Shown: positions 18,071-29,000 of the stretch, in pieces | How the letters are laid out: each line of letters starts with the position of its first letter | Position numbering within the stretch: position 1 is the stretch's first letter | Assembly: GCA_039818945.1 (NCBI GenBank) | Contig: JBCBSZ010000019.1 | Span: 8,998 to 72,997 of the forward strand | Direction: 5' to 3' | DNA length: 64,000 nucleotides | Source of the DNA: JBCBSZ01 sp039818945 | GTDB taxonomy: Bacteria > Actinomycetota > Acidimicrobiia > Acidimicrobiales > Poriferisodalaceae | Translations under genes and position numbers: made by a program | The notes under the pieces: generated by a model | What the model was told of the DNA's origin: nothing | Seen by the model: only the letters and a program-made list of their open reading frames with translations | Database searches by the model: none

Positions 18071-18929
18071 ACGCCGCGACCTGGAGAGCACCGAGGAAGA
18101 CGGCCACGGTCAACGCGGCCGACACGACGACGGCGGGCATCGGTTGCCGTTCGGCGCGGGGGTGCAGGAGCAGGTAGCCCACGATCCCGCCCGCGACCAG
18201 TCCGCCGAGGTGGCCACCGATCGAGATGCCCGGGATCGCGAAGGTGATCAGCAGGTTGATGACGAGCAGGCCGCCGATGCCGTTGGCGAACGGGTCGGCG
18301 CCGCGGGCCCGCATGCCCATGAACGCCGCGCCCATCAGCCCGTAGATGGCACCCGAGGCCCCGCGGGCGAGCGCATCGGGCTCGAGGAGCATCGCCCCGA
18401 ACGCGCCGCCGACGAGTCCGGCGGTGTAGAGGAGCGCGAACCGGCTGCTCCCGAGGGCGGGTTCGATCATCCGCCCGAGGAACCACAGGACGACCATGTT
18501 GAGGCCGAGGTGGAGCAGCCCGATGTGCAGGAAGCCGCTAGTGAAGATGCGGTACCACTCGCCGTCCTCGGCGATGAAGCGGGCGAACAGGCCGTAGTCG
18601 ATCGCGAAGCGGCCTCGCCCGGCGAGGTCGCCGTCGACCGCTGCGGCCAGGAGGAACACGGCGACGTTGATGCCGATGAGCCCCTTCGTGACCCACAGCG
18701 GGTGACCGGCGAGGACCCGCCGGACGCGCCGCGCCTCGGCCCTCGGTGGTGCGGCGTCGCGCACGCACTGGAAGCAGTGCGCGCCCACGCTCGCCTGGCG
18801 CAGGCACTCCGAGCACGCCGGCCGACCGCACCGGGTGCAGTGGCGGCCGGTCTCGCGGTCACGGTGATAGAAGCACGTCTCGACCCGGGTCCCGGCGGGT
18901 TCGCTCGCGGTGGGGTCGTCGACGCTCAT
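18066..18929 (-). CDS. Rhomboid-family intramembrane serine protease with N-terminal Cys/His ribbon
   Basis: 287 residues from ATG 18929. Residues ~18-55 contain a B-box-like ribbon of paired Cys/His (CFYHRD, HCTRCGRPACSECL, HCFQC) that likely binds zinc. Six or so membrane helices follow. The catalytic dyad is present: Ser192 in GASGAIYGLMGA and His240 in GGHLGGLVAGG; the TM2 asparagine region reads HLGLNMVVLWFLG. Rhomboids cleave membrane-protein segments within the lipid bilayer. This zinc-ribbon-rhomboid architecture is common in actinobacteria; the substrate is unknown. Upstream in-frame methionines overlap the divergent SCO1 gene and were rejected. Confidence 0.88.
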   Translation of the reverse strand: MSVDDPTASEPAGTRVETCFYHRDRETGRHCTRCGRPACSECLRQASVGAHCFQCVRDAAPPRAEARRVRRVLAGHPLWVTKGLIGINVAVFLLAAAVDGDLAGRGRFAIDYGLFARFIAEDGEWYRIFTSGFLHIGLLHLGLNMVVLWFLGRMIEPALGSSRFALLYTAGLVGGAFGAMLLEPDALARGASGAIYGLMGAAFMGMRARGADPFANGIGGLLVINLLITFAIPGISIGGHLGGLVAGGIVGYLLLHPRAERQPMPAVVVSAALTVAVFLGALQVAAL

Positions 18930-19050
18930 ACGGACGTCAACGCTCGGTGGTCGGGTCGCTGTTCCCACACCGGCGGTTCCGTTTGGCGTGTTGGCCGTCG
19001 GTTGGTCATCCTCGGAACTCGTGGAACACCCGTCGACGTTGATCCCCCCG

Positions 19051-19662
19051 GTGGCCATCCGGAGCGCGCTCATCGTCCTCGCCGTCGCCCTCACCGCCTG
19101 TGGCGGCGACGGATCCGACGACGGCCCACTCGGTCTCGCCGGTGTCGAGCTGTCGAACCCGACCGAACGCCCCGAGTTCGTGCTCACCGACACCGGCGGG
19201 CAGCCCTACGCCTTCCACGAGCGGACCGCCGGCGAACTGACGCTCATGTACTTCGGCTACACCGAGTGCCCCGACATCTGCCCGGTCCACCTGGCGCAGC
19301 TCTCCGAGGCCCTCGACCGGCCCGGCATGCCGGACGCGAAGGTCGTGTTCGTCAGCGTCGACCCGGCTCGCGACACCCCCGAGGTGATCCGGTCCTGGCT
19401 CGACGGCTTCGACGAGGACTTCGTCGGTCTGACCGGCTCGGTCGACGATCTCGTGGCGGCGCAGGAGGCCGCCGGCGTCGTGCCCGCCGACATCGAGGGA
19501 GATCCCGAAGAAGCGGGCTACCTGGTGGGGCATGCGGGGCAGTTGCTGGCCTACGCTCCGGATGACCGGGGCTACGTCATCTACCCGTTCGGCACCCGAC
19601 AGTCCGAGCTGGTGAACGACCTGCCCGTCCTCGCCGAGTTCACCGCGGAGTCCGCAGAATGA
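19051..19662 (+). CDS. SCO1/SenC-family copper chaperone lipoprotein
   Basis: 203 residues from GTG 19051. The N terminus is a lipoprotein signal ending in LTAC. The thioredoxin-like domain has the copper-binding CPDIC (Cys73, Cys77) and the distal His161 (VGHAGQLLAYAPDD). SCO proteins deliver copper to the CuA site of cytochrome c oxidase. The next gene, ctaG-like, overlaps by 4 bases (ATGA), giving a two-gene oxidase assembly operon. A GTG at 19021 is an alternative start but would add a non-hydrophobic leader before the signal. Confidence 0.9.
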   Translation: MAIRSALIVLAVALTACGGDGSDDGPLGLAGVELSNPTERPEFVLTDTGGQPYAFHERTAGELTLMYFGYTECPDICPVHLAQLSEALDRPGMPDAKVVFVSVDPARDTPEVIRSWLDGFDEDFVGLTGSVDDLVAAQEAAGVVPADIEGDPEEAGYLVGHAGQLLAYAPDDRGYVIYPFGTRQSELVNDLPVLAEFTAESAE

Positions 19663-20519
19663 TCCTCGCCGTCGACGTCAGCTTCTGGTGTGCGCAGATC
19701 GCCGCCCCGTGGAGCTGGGCGCCTCGCCTGTACCCGGGCATCTGGGCCGCCATGGCGATCATCGTCGTGCCCTACCTCGTCGCCCAGCGACGCCGCAGCG
19801 CCAGTGGCAAGCCCAACGACGACCGGCGTCGGCGCACGTCGCTGTTCCTGCTCGGTGCGCTCGTGCTGTGGATGGCGACCGACTGGCCGATCGGCCTCCT
19901 CGGCGCCTCCTACCTGGCCTCGGCCCACATGCTGCAGTACCTCATGTACGGCCTCATTGCCGCACCGCTGATGCTGCTCGGGACGCCCGAGTGGATGGCG
20001 CGCCGACTGCTCTCCCGGCTGCGGGCCTACCAGCTGGCGCTGCGTCTCTCGCGACCGCTGGTGGCGGGCATCGTCTACAACGTCGTGCTGATCGTGACCC
20101 ACGCCCCGGTCACCACCGACCTGCTTCGGTCGAACCAGGCCGGATCGTTCCTCATGGACGTCGCCTGGATCCTGTCCGGCTTCGTGCTGTGGCTGCCGAT
20201 CTGCTCGCCGCTGCCCGAGCACACCCGCCGGGGCTACGGGGTGAAGATGACCTACCTGTTCCTGGCGGCGAACATCGTCCCGGTCCTGCCGGCGAGCTTC
20301 CTCACCTTCTCGGACTTCCCGCTGTACGAGATCTACGAGCTCGCCCCGCGGGTGTTCGGCCTCGAGGCGGGCACCGACCAGGCGATGGCCGGGCTGATCA
20401 TGAAGGTCGGCTCGATCCCGATCATCTGGGGCACGTTGCTGGCAATGATGATGCGGTGGGCCCGCGAGGAGGGCGTCCCCGGGATGGAGGCCACCACACC
20501 GGAGCACCGTCCGGCCTGA
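19659..20519 (+). CDS. ctaG: CtaG-type cytochrome c oxidase assembly membrane protein
   Basis: 286 residues, about seven membrane helices. The caa3_CtaG family is recognised from the order of hydrophobic segments and conserved LASAHMLQYLMYGLIAAPLMLLG, FVLWLPICSPLPEH and a THAP motif in the middle (IVTHAPVTTDLL). It is thought to act in CuB insertion or haem-copper oxidase assembly. Fusion-free, short actinobacterial version. It is translationally coupled to the SCO1 gene. Confidence 0.85.
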   Translation: MILAVDVSFWCAQIAAPWSWAPRLYPGIWAAMAIIVVPYLVAQRRRSASGKPNDDRRRRTSLFLLGALVLWMATDWPIGLLGASYLASAHMLQYLMYGLIAAPLMLLGTPEWMARRLLSRLRAYQLALRLSRPLVAGIVYNVVLIVTHAPVTTDLLRSNQAGSFLMDVAWILSGFVLWLPICSPLPEHTRRGYGVKMTYLFLAANIVPVLPASFLTFSDFPLYEIYELAPRVFGLEAGTDQAMAGLIMKVGSIPIIWGTLLAMMMRWAREEGVPGMEATTPEHRPA

Positions 20520-20534
20520 TCGGCTGCCGGAGAC

Positions 20535-21179
20535 TCAGCCGGCGATGGGGTTCTTGTAGGTGTCGAGGTAGGTGATCTCGGCCACGCGCGGGCGGGCGGC
20601 CGCCTTGAAGTCCGTCCCCAGCGTGTAGGCGACGGGGAGCAGCGCGGCCTGGGTCATGTGGGGCGGGATGCCGAGCAGCTCGGCGGCCTCGGCCTCCTTG
20701 CCGAGGTGCAGCGTCGTGTAGCAGCTGCCGAGCCCCCGACTGCGCAGCGCCAGCTGGAAGCTCCAGATGGCCGGGATGATCGAGCCGAGCAGCCCGGCGG
20801 CGTTCACGCCCTCGTCCTCGACCCGGCCGATGATCAGCGGGATCACCATCACCGGCACCTCGTGGAGCCGCTCGGCGAGGTAGGTCGCGGAGTCCATCAC
20901 CCGGCCGGTCTGGGTCTCGGCGTCGACCAGCTTGGCCTGCTCGGCCAGATACCCGCCGCCGGCCTCGTTGTAGAGGTCGGCCAGCGCCCGCTTCTTCTCG
21001 GCGTCGCGCACGACCATCCACCGCCAGCTCTGGCGGTTCGAGCCCGTGGGCGCCTGCACGGCGAGCTGCAGGCACTCGAGCAGCACCTCGTCGGGCACCT
21101 CGCGATCGAAGTCGAGGCGCTTGCGCACCGCACGGGTGGTGCTGAGCAGGGCGTCGGTCTGGGCGAGGTCGAACTCCAT
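20535..21179 (-). CDS. Nitroreductase-family FMN oxidoreductase
   Basis: 214 residues from ATG 21179, 17 bases after the AraC stop. FMN-binding segments TRAVRKRLDF, QAPTGSNRQSWRWMVVRD and the C-terminal GSCYTTLHLGKEAEAAELLGIP are visible. The family reduces nitro groups, quinones or enoates with NAD(P)H, or degrades flavins. The second gene of an AraC-nitroreductase operon; the regulator may control it in response to an aromatic compound. Confidence 0.85.
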   Translation of the reverse strand: MEFDLAQTDALLSTTRAVRKRLDFDREVPDEVLLECLQLAVQAPTGSNRQSWRWMVVRDAEKKRALADLYNEAGGGYLAEQAKLVDAETQTGRVMDSATYLAERLHEVPVMVIPLIIGRVEDEGVNAAGLLGSIIPAIWSFQLALRSRGLGSCYTTLHLGKEAEAAELLGIPPHMTQAALLPVAYTLGTDFKAAARPRVAEITYLDTYKNPIAG

Positions 21180-21196
21180 CGCCGCAGTCTGGCGGA

Positions 21197-21976
21197 TCAG
21201 CCCGTGGGTCGCCCGTTCGTCGAGCTCGACGCCCGCCGTCGCCGGTACTCGCCGGGGGGCGAGCCGAGGTGGGCCTTGAACATGGCGCCGAAGGCCGCCT
21301 GGGTGGCGTAGCCGAGCTCCTGCGCGATCCGGCCCACGGGTTGTCCGCCGGAGAGCCGCTCGACGGCGTCGAGCAGGCGCTGCCGCGTCCGCCACTGCCC
21401 GATGCTGAGCCCGGTCTCCGCTCGGAACGACCGCTCGAGCGTGCGGCGGCTCACGCCGACCGAGCGGGCGACGTCGTCGACCGATCGGGCCGTCACCGGG
21501 TCGGCGGCGAGGAGCTCCGCTGCACGACGGGCCGGTTCGTTCGTGGGCTGAGGCAGCCGCAGCGACTCCTCCTCGACGACGTCGAGCTCGGGGAGCAGGA
21601 GGTCGAGCAGGCTCGTCGTGCGCCGCTCGTCGACGGGCAGCGGGGCGCGCTCGACCGCGTGCACGATCAGCTCGCGGGCCAGCGGGCTGACGGCGAGGAT
21701 CGCCGGGTGCGGCGGGCGCCGGACGAGCCCGACCGGCAGGTACAGCGTGCGGATCGCCGCCCGATGGACGATGCGGCACCGGTGCTCGACGCCGGCGGGG
21801 ACCCAGGCGGCCCGGTCCGCCGGCAGGACCCAGCGCCCGGCCGGGGTGGAGAGCCGGAGCACGCCGGTGCTGGCGTGGACGAGCTGGTCGAAGCGGTCGT
21901 TCTGGGGGAGCCGGACGTCGCCGGACGGATGGGTGACGGCGTACCCCCGGAGCAGGCCGTCGTCGCCGTGTCGCAT
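21197..21976 (-). CDS. AraC-family transcriptional regulator
   Basis: 259 residues from ATG 21976; a TTG at 21985 is in frame but lies inside the -10 box and is unlikely. Residues 1-~130 are a cupin-like sensor (LSTPAGRWVLPADRAAWVPAG, HRCRIV). Residues ~150-255 hold two helix-turn-helix motifs: VDDVARSVGVSRRTLERSF and VGRIAQELGYATQAAFGAMFKAHLG. Ligand unknown. It is co-transcribed with the nitroreductase. Confidence 0.88.
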   Translation of the reverse strand: MRHGDDGLLRGYAVTHPSGDVRLPQNDRFDQLVHASTGVLRLSTPAGRWVLPADRAAWVPAGVEHRCRIVHRAAIRTLYLPVGLVRRPPHPAILAVSPLARELIVHAVERAPLPVDERRTTSLLDLLLPELDVVEEESLRLPQPTNEPARRAAELLAADPVTARSVDDVARSVGVSRRTLERSFRAETGLSIGQWRTRQRLLDAVERLSGGQPVGRIAQELGYATQAAFGAMFKAHLGSPPGEYRRRRASSSTNGRPTG

Positions 21977-21983
21977 CGTCGAC

Positions 21984-21989
21984 AATCTA
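21984..21989 (-). promoter_or_regulatory. -10 box (TAGATT) of the AraC-nitroreductase operon
   Basis: TAGATT on the minus strand ends 7 bases before the ATG at 21976, giving a leaderless mRNA. It supports the ATG start of the regulator. Confidence 0.55.
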
Positions 21990-22038
21990 GGTCGACCTGT
22001 CGATATCGCCCCAGGTGGGGATCGGCTGCACTGCTCCC

Positions 22039-22437
22039 ATGAGCGAGGAACGAGCCGCCAGCCCCATCGCCCACTTCGCGGTCAACGCCGACGACGTCGA
22101 GCGGGCGCGACGCTTCTACGAGGCCGTGTTTGGCTGGCGCTTCGAGGCCTGGGGGCCGCCGGACTTCTACCGGATCGACACCGGTGCGACCGATGCCGCG
22201 GCGATCGGGGGAGCGCTGCAGGCCCGGCGGACGCTGGTCGAGGGTGAGCGGACCGTCGGGTTCGAGTGCACGGTCGCCGTCGACGACGTCGCGGCGGTGT
22301 GCCGGGCCGCCGTCGACGGAGGTGGTCGGGTGCTGATGGAGCCGACCACGATCACCGGCGTCGGCGAGCTGGCGTTCCTCCAGGACCCCGAGGGCAACGC
22401 CGTGGGCGCGATGCGCTACGACGCCGACGCGTCGTGA
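22039..22437 (+). CDS. VOC-family (glyoxalase-like) protein
   Basis: 132 residues from ATG 22039. A single VOC module pair: IAHFAVNADDVERARRFYEAVFGWRFE, then ECTVAVDDVAAVCRAAVDGGGRVL and LAFLQDPEGNAVGAMR. Members include glyoxalase I, dioxygenases and antibiotic-binding proteins; metal ligands here look incomplete (a His near residue 13 and no clear final Glu), so a binding rather than catalytic role is possible. Confidence 0.8.
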   Translation: MSEERAASPIAHFAVNADDVERARRFYEAVFGWRFEAWGPPDFYRIDTGATDAAAIGGALQARRTLVEGERTVGFECTVAVDDVAAVCRAAVDGGGRVLMEPTTITGVGELAFLQDPEGNAVGAMRYDADAS

Positions 22438-22440
22438 CGG

Positions 22441-23373
22441 TCATGACCAGATCGTGATGTGGACCGGCGGCCGGAACCGGCTGGGCGGGACCCCGCCGAC
22501 CGGGTGCAGCATCGCCTGGAGCGCCGGCGGCGACGCGACGAAGCGGCGCAGGTCGTCGACGGCCTGGGGTCGTCGGTCGCCGGGGTGCGAGGTGATCCAC
22601 CACATCAGCTCGACCGGGAAGCCGGGCTGATCGAGGACGCGCAGGGTGCCGCGCGACAGCTGGCCGCGAACGAGGTGCTCGACGGCGGGCGCGACCCCCT
22701 CCCCGGCCTCGGCGGCCCGCCACGCCTCCGTGACCGTCGGGAACACCGAGCGGCGGTCGTCGGGGACCTGGAGGTGCTCGACGAGCTGGCGGGCCGGCGC
22801 GGCCTCGTCGGCGGCGTCGGGCCCGAGCAACCAACGCTGGCCGCGCAGGTCGGTGACGTCCGTCGCGGCGACGAGCACGAGCCGGTAGCGGAGCAGCGGG
22901 GCTGCGTCGAGGCCACGCCCGTGCTCACCGGTGAGCTTCGGTCCGATGGCCACGTCGGCCATCCGCTCGTGGAGCAGCGCCGCCATCTCCTCGCGGGTGG
23001 CGACGCCGATGGACGCCTCGACGTCGCCGCGGGAGGTGAAGGCGTCGAGGAGGTTGGGGGCGATGAGGTCGGCGAAGGTCGGCGCGGCCGTGATGCGGAT
23101 GCGCTCGGCCGCGCCGGTCGCGGCGCGGACCGCCTGCTCCGCCTCCTCGCTCAGCGACACCATCTGGGCCGCCAGCGACAGGAGGCGCCGACCGCCGGCG
23201 GTCAGCTCCATCCCGTTGCCCTGGCGCTCGACCAGGGGGTCGTCGAAGTGCTTCCGCAGCGCCGTCAGTGCCTTCGAGACGGCCGGCTCGGTGACCCCGA
23301 GCGCCCGGGCCGCAGCAGAGGCCGACCCGAGCCGGGCGACCAACACGAAGACGCGGAGCTGGTTGAGCGTCAC
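22441..23373 (-). CDS. LysR-family transcriptional regulator, divergent from the CODH operon
   Basis: 310 residues from GTG 23373. The winged helix is at the N terminus (NQLRVFVLVARLGSASAAARALGVTEPAVSKALTALRKHF), followed by the two-lobed effector domain. It is divergently oriented to coxM with 105 bases between, the classical LysR arrangement, so it probably controls both itself and the CO dehydrogenase genes. LysR proteins have been found next to cox genes in actinobacteria, but the effector is unknown. Confidence 0.88.
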   Translation of the reverse strand: MTLNQLRVFVLVARLGSASAAARALGVTEPAVSKALTALRKHFDDPLVERQGNGMELTAGGRRLLSLAAQMVSLSEEAEQAVRAATGAAERIRITAAPTFADLIAPNLLDAFTSRGDVEASIGVATREEMAALLHERMADVAIGPKLTGEHGRGLDAAPLLRYRLVLVAATDVTDLRGQRWLLGPDAADEAAPARQLVEHLQVPDDRRSVFPTVTEAWRAAEAGEGVAPAVEHLVRGQLSRGTLRVLDQPGFPVELMWWITSHPGDRRPQAVDDLRRFVASPPALQAMLHPVGGVPPSRFRPPVHITIWS

Positions 23374-23478
23374 GGGGACATCTTCGCGAAAAGGTCATAA
23401 CCCTTCGGTGAAGACCTCGTTGACCGCGTCGCTCCCGAGGTGAGACGTTCGTCACACTTGCGACAGGAGGGGGACCAG
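23374..23478. promoter_or_regulatory. LysR/coxM divergent control region
   Basis: An imperfect inverted repeat, CTTCGCGAA (23382-23390) and TTCGGTGAAG (23404-23413), surrounds an AT-richer core AAGGTCATAACCC and lies just ahead of the LysR start; it is a candidate LysR box. On the coxM side AGGAGG (23465-23470) sits 8 bases before GTG 23479. Confidence 0.5.
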
Positions 23479-24357
23479 GTGCAGGTACCAGCACCGTTCG
23501 GCTACGAGCGCGCCACGAGCGTCGACGACGCCATCGCGCTGCTCGAGCGCCACGGCGACGAGGCCCGCATCGTGGCCGGGGGGCACAGCCTCCTGCCCAT
23601 GATGAAGATCCGGCTCGCCCGCCCCGAGACGCTCATCGACATCAACGACCTCGAGCCCCAGCTCTCCTACCTCCGCATCGAGGGTGGCGAGCTGCGGATC
23701 GGGGCCATGACCCGCCACGCCGACCTGCTCGACTCGGCCGTCGCCGCCGAGCACTTCATGCTCTTCCGCGACGCCGAACGGGTCATCGCGGACCCGATCG
23801 TCCGCAACCGCGGCACGATCGGCGGCTCGCTCTGCCAGGCCGACCCGTCCGAGGACCTGTCGGCCGCCTTCGCCGCCGCCAAGGCCTCGGTGGTGATCCG
23901 GTCGTCCTCCGGCGAGCGGGTGGTCCCGGTCGCCGACTTCCACGAGGGCCCGTACCAGACCGTCGTCGGCGACGCCGAGATGCTGACCGAGGTCCGCGTG
24001 CCCATCCGGCCCGGCGGTGGGAGCGCCTACGAGAAGGTCGAGCGTCGGGTGGGGGACTGGGCGATCGCCGCGTCGGGCGTGTGCGTGTGGCTCGACGGCG
24101 AGACCGTCGCCGACGTCGGCATCGGGTTGGCCGCCGTCGGCGCCGAGCACTTCCTCGCCGCCGAGGCCGAGGCCTCCCTGCGGGGTGGACCGGCGACGCC
24201 GGAGGCCATCGCCGAGGCGGGTCGCCTGGCGGCCGAGCACAGCGACCCGGTCTCCGACCAGCGCGGGCCGGCGGACTACAAGCGCCATCTCGCGGGCGAG
24301 CTGACGAAGCGGGCACTGACACGCGCCGTGGCCCGGGCGCGAGGGGAGGAGGCCTGA
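23479..24357 (+). CDS. coxM: CO dehydrogenase medium (FAD) subunit
   Basis: 292 residues. The GTG at 23479 is chosen because AGGAGG sits 8 bases upstream and CoxM proteins begin with a similar short PAPFGYERA. The FAD-binding motifs are AGGHSLLPMMK (residues ~32-42) and TIGGSLCQADPSED (~112-125); the C-terminal CO_deh_flav_C domain follows. It passes electrons from the 2Fe-2S clusters of CoxS to FAD and on to the quinone pool. First gene of the coxMSL operon. Confidence 0.92.
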   Translation: MQVPAPFGYERATSVDDAIALLERHGDEARIVAGGHSLLPMMKIRLARPETLIDINDLEPQLSYLRIEGGELRIGAMTRHADLLDSAVAAEHFMLFRDAERVIADPIVRNRGTIGGSLCQADPSEDLSAAFAAAKASVVIRSSSGERVVPVADFHEGPYQTVVGDAEMLTEVRVPIRPGGGSAYEKVERRVGDWAIAASGVCVWLDGETVADVGIGLAAVGAEHFLAAEAEASLRGGPATPEAIAEAGRLAAEHSDPVSDQRGPADYKRHLAGELTKRALTRAVARARGEEA

Positions 24358-24841
24358 TGGAGATCACCGTCAACGTCAACGGCGAGGACGTGACCGCCGA
24401 CGTGGAGCCCCGGATGCTCCTCGTGCACTTCGTGCGCACCGAGGCGAAGCTCACCGGCACGCACTGGGGGTGCGACACCTCGAACTGTGGTGCCTGCGTG
24501 CTGTGGATGGACGACCAGCCGGTCAAGAGCTGCACCGTGCTCGCCGCCATGGCCGACGGCCGCCGCGTACGCACCGTCGAGGACCTCGAGGGGGCCGACG
24601 GGCTCGACCCGGTGCAGCAGGGCTTCATCGAGGAGCACGGGTTGCAGTGCGGCTTCTGCACCCCGGGGATGATGATGACCGCCCGCTGGCTGCTCGACCG
24701 CGACCCCGACCCCGACGAGGAGACGATCCGGGAGTGCATCTCGGGGCAGCTGTGCCGCTGCACCGGCTACGAGAACATCGTGAGGGCCGTGCGCTGGGCC
24801 GCCGACCACCCGTCGGAGACGAGCGTGGAGGTGAACGTCTG

Positions 24842-24842
<1 letters not shown>
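24357..24842 (+). CDS. coxS: CO dehydrogenase small (2x 2Fe-2S) subunit
   Basis: 161 residues; ATG 24357 shares one base with the coxM stop (TGATG). The N-terminal plant-type cluster has CDTSNCGAC plus a later Cys (SCTVLA); the C-terminal cluster has CGFCTPGM and CRCTGY. It relays electrons from the Mo site in CoxL to FAD in CoxM. Length is typical for the family. Confidence 0.93.
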
Positions 24843-27207
<2,365 letters not shown>

Positions 27208-27211
<4 letters not shown>

Positions 27212-28125
27212 GGTCCGGAGCTGTGGGCACCGTGCTCGACCGCTCCGAGGACCTGCGCGCCTCCCGGACCCCTTTCGTCTCGGCGACGGTGGTCCGGGCG
27301 GAGCGCCCCACCTCGGCCAAGGCCGGCGACGCCGCGATCGTGCTGTCCGACGGCACGATCGAGGGCTTCGTGGGCGGCGATTGCGCGGAGTCGAGCGTGC
27401 GGGCCCACGCGCTGGCGTCGCTCGACGCCCGCGAGCCGGTGCTGCTGCGGATCCTGCCCGAGGCCGCGGTCGATGCGCCCGAGCAGCCGGGCGCGCTGAC
27501 CGTCCACAACCCGTGCCTGTCCGGCGGGTCGCTGGAGATCTTCCTCGAGCCGTGGATCCCTCCGGCCCTGCTCGTCGTGCAGGGCGCCTCACCGGTCGCC
27601 CTAGCGCTGCGCGAGCTGGGCGCGGCGGCCGGGTTCTCCACGGCCGCCGCCTCGGAGGGCGTGCAGGCCGACGCGACGGCGGTCATCGCCGCCTCCCACG
27701 GTCGCGATGACGAGGCGGCGGTGCTCGTCGAGGCCGTCCGATCGGGCGTGCCGTACGTCGGGCTGGTCGCCTCGCCCCGGCGTGGCGCCGGCGTCATCGG
27801 GGCGCTCGACCTCGACGACGAACAGCGGGCCGCGATCCACAGCCCGGCCGGGCTCGACATCGGCGCCCGCACCCCGGAGGAGATCGCGCTGTCGATCCTC
27901 GCCGAGATCGTGTCGATCCGGCCCCGGGTGGTCGCCGCCGCGCCGGTCGTCGCCGCAGAGCCGGCCGGTGAGAACGGCACGGCGCTCGACCCGGTCTGCG
28001 GGATGACCGTCGCCACCGTGCCGAGCTCGTCGCACCTCGACCTCGATCGCGCCCGCACCTGGTTCTGCGGTCCGGGCTGCCGTGACGCGTTCGCCGCCGA
28101 CCCGGCGTCCTACGGAGCAGGGTGA
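27208..28125 (+). CDS. XdhC/CoxF-like protein fused to a C-terminal YHS metal-binding domain
   Basis: 305 residues from GTG 27208 (GTGA overlap with coxL). Residues 1-~255 are XdhC-like: GFVGGDCAESSVRAHAL, LVVQGASPVALAL, YVGLVASPRRGAGV and GLDIGARTPEEIALSI. After an Ala/Val-rich linker, residues ~268-305 form a YHS domain (DPVCGMTVAT, then TWFCGPGCRDAFAADP) with three cysteines of the TRASH/YHS metal-binding type. XdhC proteins insert sulfurated Mo cofactor; YHS domains bind transition metals, often copper. Because form I CODH needs a Cu added to its Mo cofactor, the fusion could couple Mo and Cu insertion; that is inference. Confidence 0.87.
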
Positions 28126-29000
28126 CCCCGCTCGTCGCCGACGTCGAGGAGCTCCACTCCCGGCTCGCCGCCCTCGACTACCTCGCCGACGACGGCCTCG
28201 CCACGGCGCTGTTCCTCGCCGTCCGGCTCCCGCAGCCGATCCTGCTCGAGGGCGAGGCCGGGGTGGGCAAGACCGAGGCGGCCAAGGCCCTTGCCGCCGC
28301 GCTCGACACACCGCTCGTCCGCCTGCAGTGCTACGAGGGCATCGACGCCTCCGAGGCGCTGTACGAGTGGAACTACCCCCGCCAGCTGCTCGCCATCCGC
28401 CTGGCGGAGGCGCAGGGCGGCGAGCTGGGCGAGGAGGACCTCTTCGGCGGCGACTACCTGATCCCTCGCCCGCTGCTCCAGGCGATCGACCATCCCGGTC
28501 CCCGGCCCGCCGTGCTGCTCGTCGACGAGATCGATCGGGCCGACGACGAGTTCGAGGCGTTCCTGCTGGAGATCCTCGCCGAGTCGACGGTGACCATCCC
28601 GGAGCTGGGCACCCGACGGGCCACGCATCCACCGATCGTGGTGCTGACGTCCAACCGAACCCGCGACCTGCACGACGCGCTCAAGCGCCGCTGCCTCTAC
28701 CACTGGATCGACTACCCCGACGTGGTGCGGTCGACCGGGATCGTCCGCCGCCGGGTGCCCGATGCGACCCTGCCGCTGACCCAGGCGGCGGCCGAGACGG
28801 TCGATCGGCTCCGGCGGCTGGACGTGCAGAAGCTGCCCGGCATCGCCGAGCTCATCGACTGGGTGTCCGCGATGCGCCTGCTCGGCGTGGACCGGCTCGA
28901 CGCGCCGGCCCTCGACGCCACGCTCGGCTCGGTGCTCAAGTACTCCGAGGACCAGGCGGTCGCACGCGAGCACGGGCTGGACCGCCTCACCGGCACGTGA
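28122..29000 (+). CDS. coxD: MoxR-family AAA+ ATPase, CoxD (second copy)
   Basis: 292 residues from GTG 28122, overlapping the XdhC-YHS stop. Walker A GEAGVGKTEAAK, Walker B VLLVDEIDRADDE, sensor TSNRTRDLHDALKRRCLYHW. It shares long stretches with the 2755-3669 protein (for example LQCYEGIDA and EALYEW/QALYEW). Within the structural operon it is the more likely CoxD, the ATPase required for maturation of the Mo-S-Cu site. Confidence 0.9.
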   Translation: MTPLVADVEELHSRLAALDYLADDGLATALFLAVRLPQPILLEGEAGVGKTEAAKALAAALDTPLVRLQCYEGIDASEALYEWNYPRQLLAIRLAEAQGGELGEEDLFGGDYLIPRPLLQAIDHPGPRPAVLLVDEIDRADDEFEAFLLEILAESTVTIPELGTRRATHPPIVVLTSNRTRDLHDALKRRCLYHWIDYPDVVRSTGIVRRRVPDATLPLTQAAAETVDRLRRLDVQKLPGIAELIDWVSAMRLLGVDRLDAPALDATLGSVLKYSEDQAVAREHGLDRLTGT

